Below, one piece after another: positions 35,157 to 44,160 of a stretch of DNA of 64,000 nt (its first letter is position 1; each line of letters opens with the position of its first letter). This stretch comes from Paracoccus saliphilus (GTDB lineage: Bacteria; Pseudomonadota; Alphaproteobacteria; Rhodobacterales; Rhodobacteraceae), in assembly GCF_028553805.1 (NCBI RefSeq), contig NZ_CP067140.1:186001-250000 (forward strand), in the 5' to 3' direction. The notes beneath the pieces were generated by a model that had not been told where the DNA came from, ran no database searches, and worked only from the letters and a program-made list of their open reading frames with translations. The translations under genes and the position numbers were made by a program.

Positions 35157-36349
35157 CACGGTTCAACCGGCCGTCCGGCCGCCCCCTCCGATCCGCTCTG
35201 ACGCTGTGCACGGGCCGAGGACAGCGCATTCCGCAATTCCGCCTCCATCTGGGTCAGTTCCTCTTCGGCCGCAGCTCGTCTGGCGCGACCCTCATCAGCG
35301 ATCCGCAAGCTGTCCTCGATTGTCGAGATAAGTTCAGCATTTGCCGTGCGGACGGCCTCGATATCGAACACGCCCCGTTCGGTCTGCGTGCGGATCTGGG
35401 CATTTGCCTGGCGAAGGTTCTCTGCATTGCCGGTCAGCAGGTCATTGGTCAGATCGCTGGCTTCCTTGACCGCGTTGGCGGCCTCGGCGCTGCGCTGGAT
35501 CGTGACGGCCTGCGCAAGCTGCGTTTCCCATAGCGGCACCGTGTTCACCAGGGTCGAGTTGATCTTCGTCACCAGTGATTTGTCGTTTTCCTGCACCAGC
35601 CGGATTGAGGGCAGTGATTGCATCGTCACCTGCCGCGTCAGCTTCAGATCATGCACCCGGCGCTCCAGGTCATCGCGCATGGTCTGCAGATCGCGCAGCT
35701 CCTGTGCCTCCATCACCTGATCGGATTCGGCGGCCTTGTCCAATGCAGCCCGCTTGGCGGGGATCACCTCGTTGTCGAGTTCACGCAGCTTTTCCTCGCC
35801 CGCCGCGATATAAAGCGCGAGTTCGTCGTAGAAGTTCAGCGTGCGGTCATAGAGCAGGTCCAGCGATTTGATATCCTTCAGAAGCTGCTGCTCATGCCCT
35901 TCCAGATCCGTCGTCACACGGTCGATCTGGGTCTGCACTTCTTCGTACTTGGCGGTGAATTTCGCAAAAGGTGCGACACGGCCCAGCAAACGTTCCCACC
36001 AGCTGCGTTCGCGCCGCAGGTCCAGTTCCGAGGTCGAGAACCCCCTGATCGAGGTGACGATTTCGCGCAGGCTTTCGCCCGCCGGGCCAACATCCTTGTT
36101 CTTGACGTCGGCCAGCATCTTCTGGCTGATCTGCTGCAACTCGGTTTGGGCGCCCGCACCGAAATGGATGATAGAGCCGGAATCGTCGATATTGATCTCG
36201 GCAATGCGTTTGCGGATTTCCTCGCTTGTCGCCGCATCGGCAGTGGTGATCTGGACCTGATCGCTGCTGGGTTCGGGCAGCACGACCGAGGTTACGTCTT
36301 CGATGTCCTTGCTGACGGCCTCGGCTCGGCGTTTCGTGTCTTCGGTCAT
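35156..36349 (-). CDS. TelA / toxic anion resistance family protein
   Basis: A 397-residue helical protein of the TelA family, associated with resistance to tellurite and other envelope stresses. It shows the family pattern LDLRRERSWWERLLGRVAPFAKFTAKYEEV, a long coiled region with LYDRTLNFYDELALYIAAGEEKL, and NTVPLWETQLAQAVTIQRSAEAANAVKEASDLTNDLL-type sequence (about residues 285-325). The start MTEDTKRRAEA at 36349 is preferred; the frame upstream contains a terminator hairpin and is not coding-like. It heads a minus-strand operon with the DUF2927, SPFH-GYF and zinc-ribbon genes. The biochemical role of TelA is not established. Confidence 0.88.
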   Translation of the reverse strand: MTEDTKRRAEAVSKDIEDVTSVVLPEPSSDQVQITTADAATSEEIRKRIAEINIDDSGSIIHFGAGAQTELQQISQKMLADVKNKDVGPAGESLREIVTSIRGFSTSELDLRRERSWWERLLGRVAPFAKFTAKYEEVQTQIDRVTTDLEGHEQQLLKDIKSLDLLYDRTLNFYDELALYIAAGEEKLRELDNEVIPAKRAALDKAAESDQVMEAQELRDLQTMRDDLERRVHDLKLTRQVTMQSLPSIRLVQENDKSLVTKINSTLVNTVPLWETQLAQAVTIQRSAEAANAVKEASDLTNDLLTGNAENLRQANAQIRTQTERGVFDIEAVRTANAELISTIEDSLRIADEGRARRAAAEEELTQMEAELRNALSSARAQRQSGSEGAAGRPVEP

Positions 36350-36434
36350 GACGTGCTTCCCTTTTGACTTTGACGACCGCCTCGGCCGTTTTGCGCTGCA
36401 GCATAAGGTGATTCGGCGGGCATTCAACAACAGA

Positions 36435-36457
36435 GGGGGGCGAAAAGTTCGCCCCCC
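36435..36457 (-). terminator. Strong hairpin terminator after the fadB-like gene
   Basis: GGGGGGCGAA-AAG-TTCGCCCCCC is a perfect 10-bp stem with a three-base loop; on the minus strand it is followed by TCTGTTGTTG. A second small stem (CGGGC-AAC-GCCCG) lies at 36464-36476. Together they separate the fatty-acid operon from the telA operon. Confidence 0.8.
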
Positions 36458-36509
36458 TTGCAGACGGGCAACGCCCGCCGTGTTCAATTTGCATCAGAAT
36501 GCCGCGATC

Positions 36510-38696
36510 CTACGCGGCCTTTTCCTGCGGCCCGAACCGGCCATAGAAGCTGTCACCCTTGCCCGCCATGTCACGCAGCAAATCCGGTGCCTCGAAACGC
36601 TCGCCATGACGGTCGGTCAGGCCCTTGCAGATCTCGACTGCGCGTGCCGCGCCAAGCATGTCCAGCCAGCCGAAGGGGCCACCGGACCAGGGTGCAAAGC
36701 CCCAACCCAGGATCGCGCCGACATCGCCTTCGCGAATGTCTTCCAGCACCCCTTCCTCAAGCGCACGGACGGCTTCGAGGGTCTGTGCAAACATCAGTCG
36801 GTGCTGCACCTCGGTCAGTTCCGGCTGCTCATCGGCCTGCGGGTATTTCGCCTCGAGCCCTTCCCAAAGCTCCTGGCGCTTGCCCTTGTCGTCGTAGGCA
36901 TAGAAGCCGGCCTTCGATTTGCGGCCAAGGCGACCCTCATCGGCCATCCAGAACAGTACCTCGTCAACCGCGCCATCGGGATAGGCGTCACCCATGGCCG
37001 CCCTGGTCGCCTTGGCGATCTTGACGCCCAGATCGATAGAGGTCTCGTCGACCAGTTGCAGCGGCCCCAGGGGCATACCCATCATCTTGGCCGCATTCTC
37101 GACCAGCACCGGGTTGACGCCTTCGGCCACCATCCGCACACCTTCGTTGATATAAGGGATGATGCAGCGATTGGCATAGAAGAAGCGGGCATCGTTCACC
37201 ACGATCGGCGTCTTGCGAATCTGGCGCACGAAATCGAGCGCCTTGGCAACGGCGCGGTCGCCTGTCTCGCGGCCCTTGATGATCTCGACCAGCAACATCT
37301 TGTCCACGGGCGAGAAGAAATGGATGCCGATGAACTGATCGGCGCGGCTGCTCGCCTTGGCCAGATCGCTGATCGGCAGGGTCGAGGTGTTGGTGGCAAA
37401 GATCGCGTCCTGCGGAATGACCGCCTCGGCCTTTTTCGTCACCTCGGCCTTGATGCCGGGATCCTCGAACACTGCCTCGACCACCAGGTCGCAGCCATCC
37501 AGCGCGGCATAATCCGTGGTCGGCAGGATGCGGCCCAGGACCTCGGCCTTTTTCTCCTCGGTCGATTTCTTGCGGCTGATTGCCTTGTCCAGCAGATCTT
37601 CCGAATAGGATTTGCCCTTCTCGGCGGCCTCCTGCTTGGCGTCGATCAGCACCACCTCGATGCCGGCCATGGCGCTGACATAGGCGATGCCCGCACCCAT
37701 CATTCCCGCACCGAGGATGCCGACCTTCCTGACCGTCTGGTCCGGTGCCTCGGGACGATTCGCCCCCTTCTCCAACGCTTCCTTGTTGATGAAGAGGCTG
37801 CGGATCATGGCGCCGGACGAAGGGTTCATCAGCACATTGGTAAACCAGCGTGCCTCGATCTTCAGGGCCTGGTCAAAGGGCACCAGCGCGCCTTCATAGA
37901 CCGCCGACAACAGGGCCTTGGCGGCAGGGTAAACCCCCATCGTCTTGCCATGGACCATCGCGCTTGCGCCGACAAAGGTCATGAAGCCCGCCGGATGATA
38001 GGGCGCGCCGCCGGGCATCTTGTAGCCCTTCTGGTCCCAGGGCTTGACCAGGTCCGCATCCTTGGCGTTCAGCACCCATTCGCGCGCGGCGGCCAGTGGA
38101 TCCTCGGCCACCTCGTCGATGATCCCGGCAGCCTTGGCCTTCTTTGGATCGTTCAGCTTGCCCTCCAGCAGGAACGGCGCGGCCATCATCGCCCCCAGCT
38201 TGCGCACCAGCCGCGTGGTGCCGCCCCCGCCGGGGAAAATGCCGACCATGATTTCTGGCAGGCCGATCTTGGCCTTCGGGTTGTCGGCCGCAAAAATGCG
38301 ATGTGTGGCCAGCGGCAGTTCCAGCCCGATACCAAGCGCCGTGCCGGGCAGGGCCGCCGCGATGGGCTTGCCGCCCTTCAGCGTCTTGGGGTCCATCCCT
38401 GCGCGCTCGATCTTGCGCAGCAGGTGATGCAGGGTCATGATCCCGTCGAACACGCCCTGCGCGCCGCCCTGATCCTTCATCCCGGCAATGACATTGAGAT
38501 CCATCCCGGCGGCGAAATCCTTTTTGCCGCTGGTGATGACGATGCCCTTCACTGCCTCGTCGGCAAGCGCGTTATCGATCAGCTTGTCCAGCTCAGCCGC
38601 GCCGTCCAGCGACAACACGTTCATGGATTTCTTCGGGACATCCCAGGTGATGACGGCAACGCCGTCCGAGTCTTTCTTGATCGTGAAATCGGTCAT
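36510..38696 (-). CDS. Fatty-oxidation multifunctional protein: enoyl-CoA hydratase / 3-hydroxyacyl-CoA dehydrogenase (FadB/FadJ type)
   Basis: A 728-residue bifunctional beta-oxidation enzyme. Residues 1-200 form the crotonase domain (SGKKDFAAGMDLNVIAG, LPGTALGIGLELPLATHRIFA, GLPEIMVGIFPGGGGTTRL). The NAD-binding Rossmann motif KVGILGAGMMGAGIAYVS is at residues 324-341, and the catalytic His region is IGIHFFSPVDKM. C-terminal dehydrogenase domains follow. The start MTDFTIKK at 38696 matches the crotonase fold start. It lies 14 bp after the thiolase stop, and together the two complete the last three steps of beta-oxidation. Confidence 0.95.
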   Translation of the reverse strand: MTDFTIKKDSDGVAVITWDVPKKSMNVLSLDGAAELDKLIDNALADEAVKGIVITSGKKDFAAGMDLNVIAGMKDQGGAQGVFDGIMTLHHLLRKIERAGMDPKTLKGGKPIAAALPGTALGIGLELPLATHRIFAADNPKAKIGLPEIMVGIFPGGGGTTRLVRKLGAMMAAPFLLEGKLNDPKKAKAAGIIDEVAEDPLAAAREWVLNAKDADLVKPWDQKGYKMPGGAPYHPAGFMTFVGASAMVHGKTMGVYPAAKALLSAVYEGALVPFDQALKIEARWFTNVLMNPSSGAMIRSLFINKEALEKGANRPEAPDQTVRKVGILGAGMMGAGIAYVSAMAGIEVVLIDAKQEAAEKGKSYSEDLLDKAISRKKSTEEKKAEVLGRILPTTDYAALDGCDLVVEAVFEDPGIKAEVTKKAEAVIPQDAIFATNTSTLPISDLAKASSRADQFIGIHFFSPVDKMLLVEIIKGRETGDRAVAKALDFVRQIRKTPIVVNDARFFYANRCIIPYINEGVRMVAEGVNPVLVENAAKMMGMPLGPLQLVDETSIDLGVKIAKATRAAMGDAYPDGAVDEVLFWMADEGRLGRKSKAGFYAYDDKGKRQELWEGLEAKYPQADEQPELTEVQHRLMFAQTLEAVRALEEGVLEDIREGDVGAILGWGFAPWSGGPFGWLDMLGAARAVEICKGLTDRHGERFEAPDLLRDMAGKGDSFYGRFGPQEKAA

Positions 38697-38710
38697 CTGA
38701 ATGCCCTCCC

Positions 38711-39922
38711 TTACACGCGCTCGATGATGGTGGCCGCACCCATGCCGGAAGCGATGCACAGCGTCGCAAGCCCGACCTGCTTGTCCTGCCGCTCCAACTC
38801 GTCCAGCAATGTGCCGATGATGATAGCGCCGGTCGCGCCAAGCGGATGGCCCATGGCGATGGAGCCGCCATTGACATTGACCTTGCCGGGATCGACCTGG
38901 AATGCCTGCATGAAGCGCAGCACGACCGCAGCGAAGGCCTCGTTCACCTCGAACAGGTCGATATCGCCGATCGACATGCCGCTGTCCTTCAGGATTTTCT
39001 CGGTGACGGGCACCGGCCCGGTCAGCATGATCGTCGGATCGGTGCCGATCTTGGCGGTCGCGCGGATACGGGCGCGGGGCTTCAGCCCATGCGCCTCGCC
39101 GAATTCCTTGCTGCCAATCAGCACGGCGGCGGCCCCGTCCACGATGCCCGAGCTGTTCCCGGCATGGTGGATATGCTCGATATGCGGCAGATGCGGATAT
39201 TTCAGCATCGCCACCTTGTCGAAACCGGGCATGGCCTCGCCCATCTCCTTGAAACTGGGCTTCAGTTTGCCCAGGTCATCCGTGGTCGTGCCGGGGCGCA
39301 TGTATTCGTCGCGGTCCAGAATGGTCAGCCCGTTCTGATCGGTGACCGGCACAATGGATTTGGCGAAGCGGTTCTCGTCCCATGCCTTGGCCGCCCGTCG
39401 CTGCGATTCGACCGCCAGCGCATCGGCCTCTTCGCGGGTGAAGCCGTATTCCGTGGCGATGATGTCGGCGCTGATTCCCTGCGGCACGAAATAGCTTTTC
39501 AGCGCAAGGCTTGGATCTACGGCAATCGCCGCCCCGTCGCTGCCCATGGCCACGCGGCCCATCATCTCGACACCGCCGGCAATATAGCCCTGGCCCGCGC
39601 CGCCCCTGATCTGGTTCGCGGCGAGATTCACGGCCTCCATGCCGCTGGCGCAGAAACGGTTGATCGCCAGTCCGGGGATCGATTCATCGAGGTCCGAGGC
39701 CAGCACCGCTGATCGCGCCAAACAGCCGCCCTGTTCCTTGACCTGGGTCACATTGCCCCAGATCACGTCCTCGACGGCGTGACCTTCCAGCCCGTTGCGT
39801 TCCTTGACGGCGTTGAGCAGCCGCGCCGACAATGCCAGCGAGGTGACTTCGTGCAGGCTGCCATCATTGCGGCCCTTGCCCCGCGGCGTGCGCGCGGCGT
39901 CATAGATATAGGCTTCAGACAT
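38711..39922 (-). CDS. Acetyl-CoA C-acyltransferase (thiolase, FadA type)
   Basis: The thiolase that releases acetyl-CoA at the end of each beta-oxidation round; 403 residues. The nucleophilic Cys91 is in INRFCASGMEAV, the catalytic His in SIAMGHPLGATGA, and the second Cys389 in LCIASGMGAA. It is immediately upstream of the FadB/J-type gene on the same strand. A biosynthetic acetoacetyl-CoA thiolase is less likely given that partner. Confidence 0.94.
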   Translation of the reverse strand: MSEAYIYDAARTPRGKGRNDGSLHEVTSLALSARLLNAVKERNGLEGHAVEDVIWGNVTQVKEQGGCLARSAVLASDLDESIPGLAINRFCASGMEAVNLAANQIRGGAGQGYIAGGVEMMGRVAMGSDGAAIAVDPSLALKSYFVPQGISADIIATEYGFTREEADALAVESQRRAAKAWDENRFAKSIVPVTDQNGLTILDRDEYMRPGTTTDDLGKLKPSFKEMGEAMPGFDKVAMLKYPHLPHIEHIHHAGNSSGIVDGAAAVLIGSKEFGEAHGLKPRARIRATAKIGTDPTIMLTGPVPVTEKILKDSGMSIGDIDLFEVNEAFAAVVLRFMQAFQVDPGKVNVNGGSIAMGHPLGATGAIIIGTLLDELERQDKQVGLATLCIASGMGAATIIERV

Positions 39923-39943
39923 GAGTCCTCCTGTGGTGTTCGG

Positions 39944-40570
39944 TCAGGCCCGATCCGAGGGGTTGCCCGGCATCAGGTCATAGGGATGTTTCCAGCCGGG
40001 GAGGGCGGAGATCGCCTCCAGCCAGCGGTCGATATGCGGCCAGTCCTTGCGGTCGAAACCGAATGGCTCGGGGTAGAACAGGTAGCCGCAGCAGGCGAAA
40101 TCGGCGATGGTCGGGCTGCTATCCGCCACCCATTCCCGCCGCGCGAGGTGAGCGTCCAGCACCTTGTAGGTGGTTTTCAGACGCCCTTGCATAAAGGCGA
40201 TCGCCTCTTGCGGGCGCTTTTCTTCGGGCAGGAAATTCATCAGGAAACGCGTCGCACCGGCCTGGCCCGACAGCTTGTGATTGTCGAACATCAGCCAGCG
40301 CAGCGTCTCGTTGCGGTCCGCTCCGAGGAACTTGCCAGTCCGCTCGGCAATATGGAGCTGGATCACCGCGGATTGCGTCAAGGTCAATTCGCTCTCGCGA
40401 AAGACCGGCACCTCGCCCATCTCGTTGATGGCGTGGAATTCGGGACTGCGCGCCTCGCCATTGAAGAAATCGACATAAACCGGCGACCAGTCATAGCCTG
40501 CCAGTTCCATGGTCAGCGCCGCCTTGTAGGCGTTGCCGGATTCGCCAAAGCACCAGAGTTGCGCGGTCAT
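39944..40570 (-). CDS. Glutathione S-transferase family protein
   Basis: A 208-residue thioredoxin-fold GST with the N-terminal glutathione domain (QLWCFGESGNAYKAALTMEL... INEMGEVPVFRESELTLTQSAVIQLHIAE) and an all-helical C-terminal domain with VADSSPTIADFACCGYLFYP. The ELTLTQSAVI stretch carries the glutathione-contacting residue pair. The start at 40570 is set by the domain boundary; the open frame upstream is repeat DNA. It lies 21 bp downstream of the thiolase start side, in the same orientation as the fad genes, and may be the first gene of that transcript. Confidence 0.9.
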   Translation of the reverse strand: MTAQLWCFGESGNAYKAALTMELAGYDWSPVYVDFFNGEARSPEFHAINEMGEVPVFRESELTLTQSAVIQLHIAERTGKFLGADRNETLRWLMFDNHKLSGQAGATRFLMNFLPEEKRPQEAIAFMQGRLKTTYKVLDAHLARREWVADSSPTIADFACCGYLFYPEPFGFDRKDWPHIDRWLEAISALPGWKHPYDLMPGNPSDRA

Positions 40571-40585
40571 GTCTTTTCTCCTAGC

Positions 40586-40640
40586 TGCCGGGGGCTTTGC
40601 ACCCCCCGGACCCCCGCAGGATATTTTCATGAAGAAGAAG
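40586..40640 (+). repeat. Dispersed AAGAAGAAG repeat, copy 4
   Basis: GCCGGGGGCTTTGCACCCCC and CGGACCCCCGCAGGATATTT are followed by TCATGAAGAAGAAG. It is oriented rightwards, antisense to the GST gene that starts 16 bp to its left. Copy 5 faces it 135 bp away, so the 289-bp gap contains an inverted pair and no gene that I can support. Confidence 0.8.
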
Positions 40641-40775
40641 CGGCGGGTTAACTCTTCTTCAACATTGGTCTGCCAGACCTGTTTGCGCGGTACAGGCTGG
40701 GAAGCCGATGACCGCTGAAGGAGAAGGCCCCGGTTTGCTGCATCATCCATGACGATTTGGTGAGCCGGGGCTGGA

Positions 40776-40815
40776 CTTCTTCTTCATTCAAATATCCCCG
40801 CCGGAGGCGTCCGGC
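40776..40815 (-). repeat. Dispersed AAGAAGAAG repeat, copy 5
   Basis: On the minus strand GCCGGACGCCTCCGGC, a small stem, is followed by GGGGATATTTGAATGAAGAAGAAG. It lies about 45 bp after the acyl-CoA dehydrogenase stop in the sense direction. Confidence 0.75.
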
Positions 40816-40859
40816 AGAGAACGCTCCTCCGACCGTCGGGTCGGGTGAGCGGCAGATGT

Positions 40860-42635
40860 CTAAAAAGCTTTCGCGCCAAGGGCCATCACCGGATCGGCGC
40901 CGGACTGGATGCGGGCCAGGTGAGTGACTGTCATTGGCAGTTGACGCTGCATGTAGTAGCGGCCGGTGGCGAGCTTGGTCTCGAGATATTCCTTGTCGCC
41001 GTCACCGGCATCCAAAGCGGTCCATGCGGCTACCGCCATTTGTGCCCACATGAAGCCGAGTGTGACATGTCCGAAGAGATGCATGAAGTCATATGACCCG
41101 GACAGGGCATCGTTGGGGTTTTTCATGCCGCGCTCCATGAAGAACATCCCTGCATTTTGCAGGTCCTTCGAGGCGGCCTTCAGCGGCTCGATGAAATCGG
41201 CTGCGAGGGCCTCGTTCTCGCCATGCTCCTTGCAGAAGGATTTCACCATCTCGAAGAAGCCCATGACATGTTTGCCGCCGTCCTGCGCCAGTTTGCGGCC
41301 AACCAGGTCCAGGGCTTGCACGCCATTCGCGCCTTCGTAGATCATGGTGATCCGGGCATCGCGGACGAACTGGCTCATGCCATGCTCCTCGATATAGCCG
41401 TGGCCGCCATAGACCTGTTGCGCCAGCACCGCGGACTCGAATCCCTTGTCGGTCAGGAAACCTTTGATGACCGGTGTCAGCAACGAGATCAGCCCTTCGA
41501 CTTCGGTATTGCCCTGATGCCCGCGATCGATCTGATGCGCGCCCCAGAGTGCCAGCATCCGTGCACCTTCGAGGAAGGATTTCTGATCCATCAGGCTGCG
41601 GCGGATGTCTGGATGCACGATCAGTGGATCAGCGGGTCCCGAAGGGTTCTCGGCACCGGTCACGGCGCGGCCCTGCAGGCGATCACGGGCGTATTCGACG
41701 GCATTCTGATATGCGGGCACCGCGACGGCATATCCCTGCAGGCCGACGCCGATCCGGGCTTCGTTCATCATTGTGAACATGGCGCGCATACCCTTGTGCA
41801 AATCGCCCAGAAGCCATCCTTTCGCGCCATCGTAGTTCATTACGCAGGTCGAATTTCCGTGGATGCCCATCTTCTCTTCGAGATTGCCGACCGAGACCGC
41901 GTTGCGCTCGCCCAGTGAGCCGTCTTCGTTGACCAGGAATTTCGGCACGATGAACAGCGAGATGCCCTTGGTGCCTTCGCCGCCGCCGGGCGCCTTGGCC
42001 AGCACCAGGTGAATGACGTTCTCGGCCAGATCGTGATCGCCTGCCGAGATGAAGATTTTCTGTCCGGTGATCAGGTAGCTTCCGTCGTCTTGCGGTTCCG
42101 CCTTGGTCCGCAACATGCCCAGATCGGTTCCGCAATGCGGCTCGGTCAGGTTCATGGTGCCGGTCCAGTCGCAACTGACCATCTTCGGCAGGTAAGTCTG
42201 TTTTTGCGCATCCGTGCCATGGGCGTGGATCGCCGAATAGGCACCATGGGTCAGGCCCTGGTACATGTTGAAGGCCATGTTGGCCGAGACGAATATCTCG
42301 CCAGTGGCGACGCCAAGCGAATAGGGCATGCCCTGGCCGCCATATTCGGGGTCGCAGTCCAACCCCGGCCATCCGCCTTCCTTCACGGCCTCGAACGCCT
42401 TGCCAAAGCCTTCGGGCGTGCGGACCACGCCATTTTCCAGCGTGCAGCCCTGCTGGTCGCCGACCGCGTTCAGCGGCGCCAGCACCTCCGAGGCCAGCTT
42501 GCCGGCGGCATCCAGTACGGCCTCGGTGAAATCGCGGTCCAGCTCGTCATGGCCGGGCAGACCGGATTGCGACAGCTTCAGCACGTCGTGGAGGGCGAAC
42601 TGCATGTCGCGGATCGGGGGGGTATAGATCGGCAT
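40860..42635 (-). CDS. Acyl-CoA dehydrogenase (long FadE/DmdC-like class)
   Basis: An FAD-dependent acyl-CoA dehydrogenase of 591 residues with the extended C-terminal domain of the DmdC/FadE12-type class. The FAD and substrate motifs are [40 protein letters not shown] and [19 protein letters not shown]; the last includes the active-site Glu region. It catalyses the first step of beta-oxidation on acyl-CoAs, or possibly methylmercaptopropionyl-CoA; sequence alone does not decide. It starts three bases after the stop of a MerR regulator gene on the same strand, which strongly suggests a regulator-enzyme operon. Confidence 0.92.
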   Translation of the reverse strand: MPIYTPPIRDMQFALHDVLKLSQSGLPGHDELDRDFTEAVLDAAGKLASEVLAPLNAVGDQQGCTLENGVVRTPEGFGKAFEAVKEGGWPGLDCDPEYGGQGMPYSLGVATGEIFVSANMAFNMYQGLTHGAYSAIHAHGTDAQKQTYLPKMVSCDWTGTMNLTEPHCGTDLGMLRTKAEPQDDGSYLITGQKIFISAGDHDLAENVIHLVLAKAPGGGEGTKGISLFIVPKFLVNEDGSLGERNAVSVGNLEEKMGIHGNSTCVMNYDGAKGWLLGDLHKGMRAMFTMMNEARIGVGLQGYAVAVPAYQNAVEYARDRLQGRAVTGAENPSGPADPLIVHPDIRRSLMDQKSFLEGARMLALWGAHQIDRGHQGNTEVEGLISLLTPVIKGFLTDKGFESAVLAQQVYGGHGYIEEHGMSQFVRDARITMIYEGANGVQALDLVGRKLAQDGGKHVMGFFEMVKSFCKEHGENEALAADFIEPLKAASKDLQNAGMFFMERGMKNPNDALSGSYDFMHLFGHVTLGFMWAQMAVAAWTALDAGDGDKEYLETKLATGRYYMQRQLPMTVTHLARIQSGADPVMALGAKAF

Positions 42636-42638
42636 GGT

Positions 42639-43037
42639 TTATCCTGAACGCTTGCTACGGGTTGCGGTGGACAGATGGTTCTCGGCATCGCCAATCTGCG
42701 CCTGCAGATCGGCGATTGCTTCGTGGAGTTCCGAATATTGACGTTCCATGTCCGCCAGACGCTCTCGCGCCACTTCGATCGTGGCGGCGATCTGCGTCTC
42801 GTTCCGGCCGCCAGGCTCGTAAAGTTCGAGCAATTGGCGGATCTGTTCGAGGCTAAAGCCGAAGCGCTTGCCGCGCAGGATCAGCGTCAGCCGCGCCCTG
42901 TCCCGGCGGTCATACAGCCGATGCTGGCCGCGACGTTGGGGAGAGATCAGCTCCCGCGCCTCGTAGAAGCGCAGGGTGCGGGGGGTGACGCCGAAGGCAT
43001 CGCACATCTGGCGGATCGTCATCAGCTCGTCGGACAT
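42639..43037 (-). CDS. MerR-family transcriptional regulator 1
   Basis: A 132-residue MerR protein: the winged-helix HTH (MTIRQMCDAFGVTPRTLRFYEARELISP), the second wing (RGQHRLYDRRDRARLTLILRGKRFGFSLEQI) and a coiled-coil dimer helix ending in a short basic tail. No cysteines for metal binding are present at the C-terminus, so a metabolite or protein signal is likelier. GGAGGAA precedes the ATG at 43037. It is co-transcribed with the acyl-CoA dehydrogenase and has a closely similar paralogue upstream. Confidence 0.92.
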   Translation of the reverse strand: MSDELMTIRQMCDAFGVTPRTLRFYEARELISPQRRGQHRLYDRRDRARLTLILRGKRFGFSLEQIRQLLELYEPGGRNETQIAATIEVARERLADMERQYSELHEAIADLQAQIGDAENHLSTATRSKRSG

Positions 43038-43082
43038 GGATCGCGGTTCCTCCTCGTTCACCGTCTGTCGTCCTTGGCATCG

Positions 43083-43113
43083 TATATAGCCAAAAGTTGA
43101 CGCAAACGTAACC
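43083..43113 (-). promoter_or_regulatory. Promoter and candidate MerR operator upstream of regulator 1
   Basis: On the minus strand TTACGT, a 17-bp spacer and TATATA make a good -35/-10 pair. The imperfect palindrome GTTGACG-CAAA-CGTAACC (43096-43113) overlaps the -35 box and spacer, the place where MerR-type regulators of acyl-CoA catabolism (LiuR-like TTACGTnnnnCGTAA sites) bind. The match is by eye. Confidence 0.6.
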
Positions 43114-43174
43114 GAAACGCTGCGTCACAACCCACAGGCGGACCAGACCCGGCAGTATCGCCGGATGGGGCCGG

Positions 43175-43555
43175 TCAATCGAGCCCCTTCAATTCATCGG
43201 CGGCCGTGTCGCGCAGATCCTGCAAATCGGCGCGGGCCGTCTGCAATTCCTCGATCTGCCCGGCCAAAATTCCTAGCTGCCTGTCGGCCAGTTCCAGCCA
43301 GACCTGCAGTTGTTCGCGGCTGCCCTTTTGCTCGTAGATCAGCAGCCATTGGCGAATCTCTTCCAGCGAGAAGCCAAAGCGCCGGCCGCGCAGGATCAGC
43401 GTCATACGGGCGGCCTCCCGCGGGCCGTAGAAACGGGAACGCCCTTCCTTATGTGGCTGAAGCAGTTCGATATACTCGTAATAACGCAGGGTCCGGGGCG
43501 TCACGTCGAACTTCGCACACATATCCTTGAAACTGATCGCCTGATCGTCCGTCAT
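43175..43555 (-). CDS. MerR-family transcriptional regulator 2
   Basis: A 126-residue MerR protein close to regulator 1: SFKDMCAKFDVTPRTLRYYEYIELLQP for the HTH, then SRFYGPREAARMTLILRGRRFGFSLEEIRQWL, then a coiled coil. Shared phrases such as MTLILRGRRFGFSLEEI against LTLILRGKRFGFSLEQI indicate duplication. It is separated from regulator 1 by 137 bp with its own promoter-like region. TTGAGA, 17 bp and TAGCCT upstream of its start could be its promoter. The target is probably the adjacent fad genes. Confidence 0.9.
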   Translation of the reverse strand: MTDDQAISFKDMCAKFDVTPRTLRYYEYIELLQPHKEGRSRFYGPREAARMTLILRGRRFGFSLEEIRQWLLIYEQKGSREQLQVWLELADRQLGILAGQIEELQTARADLQDLRDTAADELKGLD

Positions 43556-43700
43556 TCGCCTCTCCCAGCATCCGCTTGTCTGAAAGGCTATCCTGACGCA
43601 GGTTGCTTCTCAACCGAAAGGCGCGGATAGCTGTGAACGGGACTTGAGCAGGCATGGTTGCTCCGGCTAAGCCATGGGCGGATTTGAGGAGACTCGACAG

Positions 43701-44150
43701 ATGGGCGACGACGCGAAGAACGCCACGAAAAACGACAATCACGCCCGAATCGCCCAGGCTTTCATCGAGTCGATCCCCCACGCCAGCGCGCTGCGGATGC
43801 GTGTCGAGGAAATCGGGGCGGGCCGCGCGGTGATCTCGATGCCGTGGGACGAGCACTTGGTCGGCGATCCGCGCAGCGGCGTCATCCATGGCGGTGTCGT
43901 CTCGGCGCTGATGGATACCTGCTGTGGGGCGGCGGTCATGGCGCATTCCAGTAATCCGCGCTCGACCGCGACCATCGACCTGCGGATCGATTACATGCGC
44001 GCGGCCAAGCCGGGGCAACGGATCACCGCGCGGGCCGAAGTCTATCACATGACCCGCAGTGTTGCCTTCATGCGGGCGGTGGCGCTGGACGATGATGACG
44101 CAAGCAACCCGGTCGCCACCGCGACCGGCGCCTTCACTGTGGAACGATAG
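43701..44150 (+). CDS. PaaI-family hotdog thioesterase 1
   Basis: A 149-residue hotdog-fold acyl-CoA thioesterase. The characteristic loop is GDPRSGVIHGGVVSALMDTCCGAAV, where the HGG region binds CoA and the following Asp is catalytic; TIDLRIDYMRAAKPGQRI forms the core strand. GAGGA at 43686 favours the ATG at 43701 over 43674. It is divergent from the MerR genes and followed ten bases later by a second thioesterase, so the two probably act together on acyl-CoAs. Confidence 0.87.
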   Translation: MGDDAKNATKNDNHARIAQAFIESIPHASALRMRVEEIGAGRAVISMPWDEHLVGDPRSGVIHGGVVSALMDTCCGAAVMAHSSNPRSTATIDLRIDYMRAAKPGQRITARAEVYHMTRSVAFMRAVALDDDDASNPVATATGAFTVER

Positions 44151-44160
44151 GGGCAGGCCG

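Noticed and set aside
36303..39338. Plus-strand open frame of 1011 codons
   Set aside because: It is the complement of the fadB-like and fadA-like genes, whose minus-strand products carry complete catalytic motifs. The plus-strand translation is His/Gly/Leu-rich and matches no family. Such mirror frames are common in high-GC DNA.
40571..40750. Upstream extension of the GST gene
   Set aside because: The extra 60 codons read through repeat copy 4 and have no GST character; the domain begins at the ATG at 40570.
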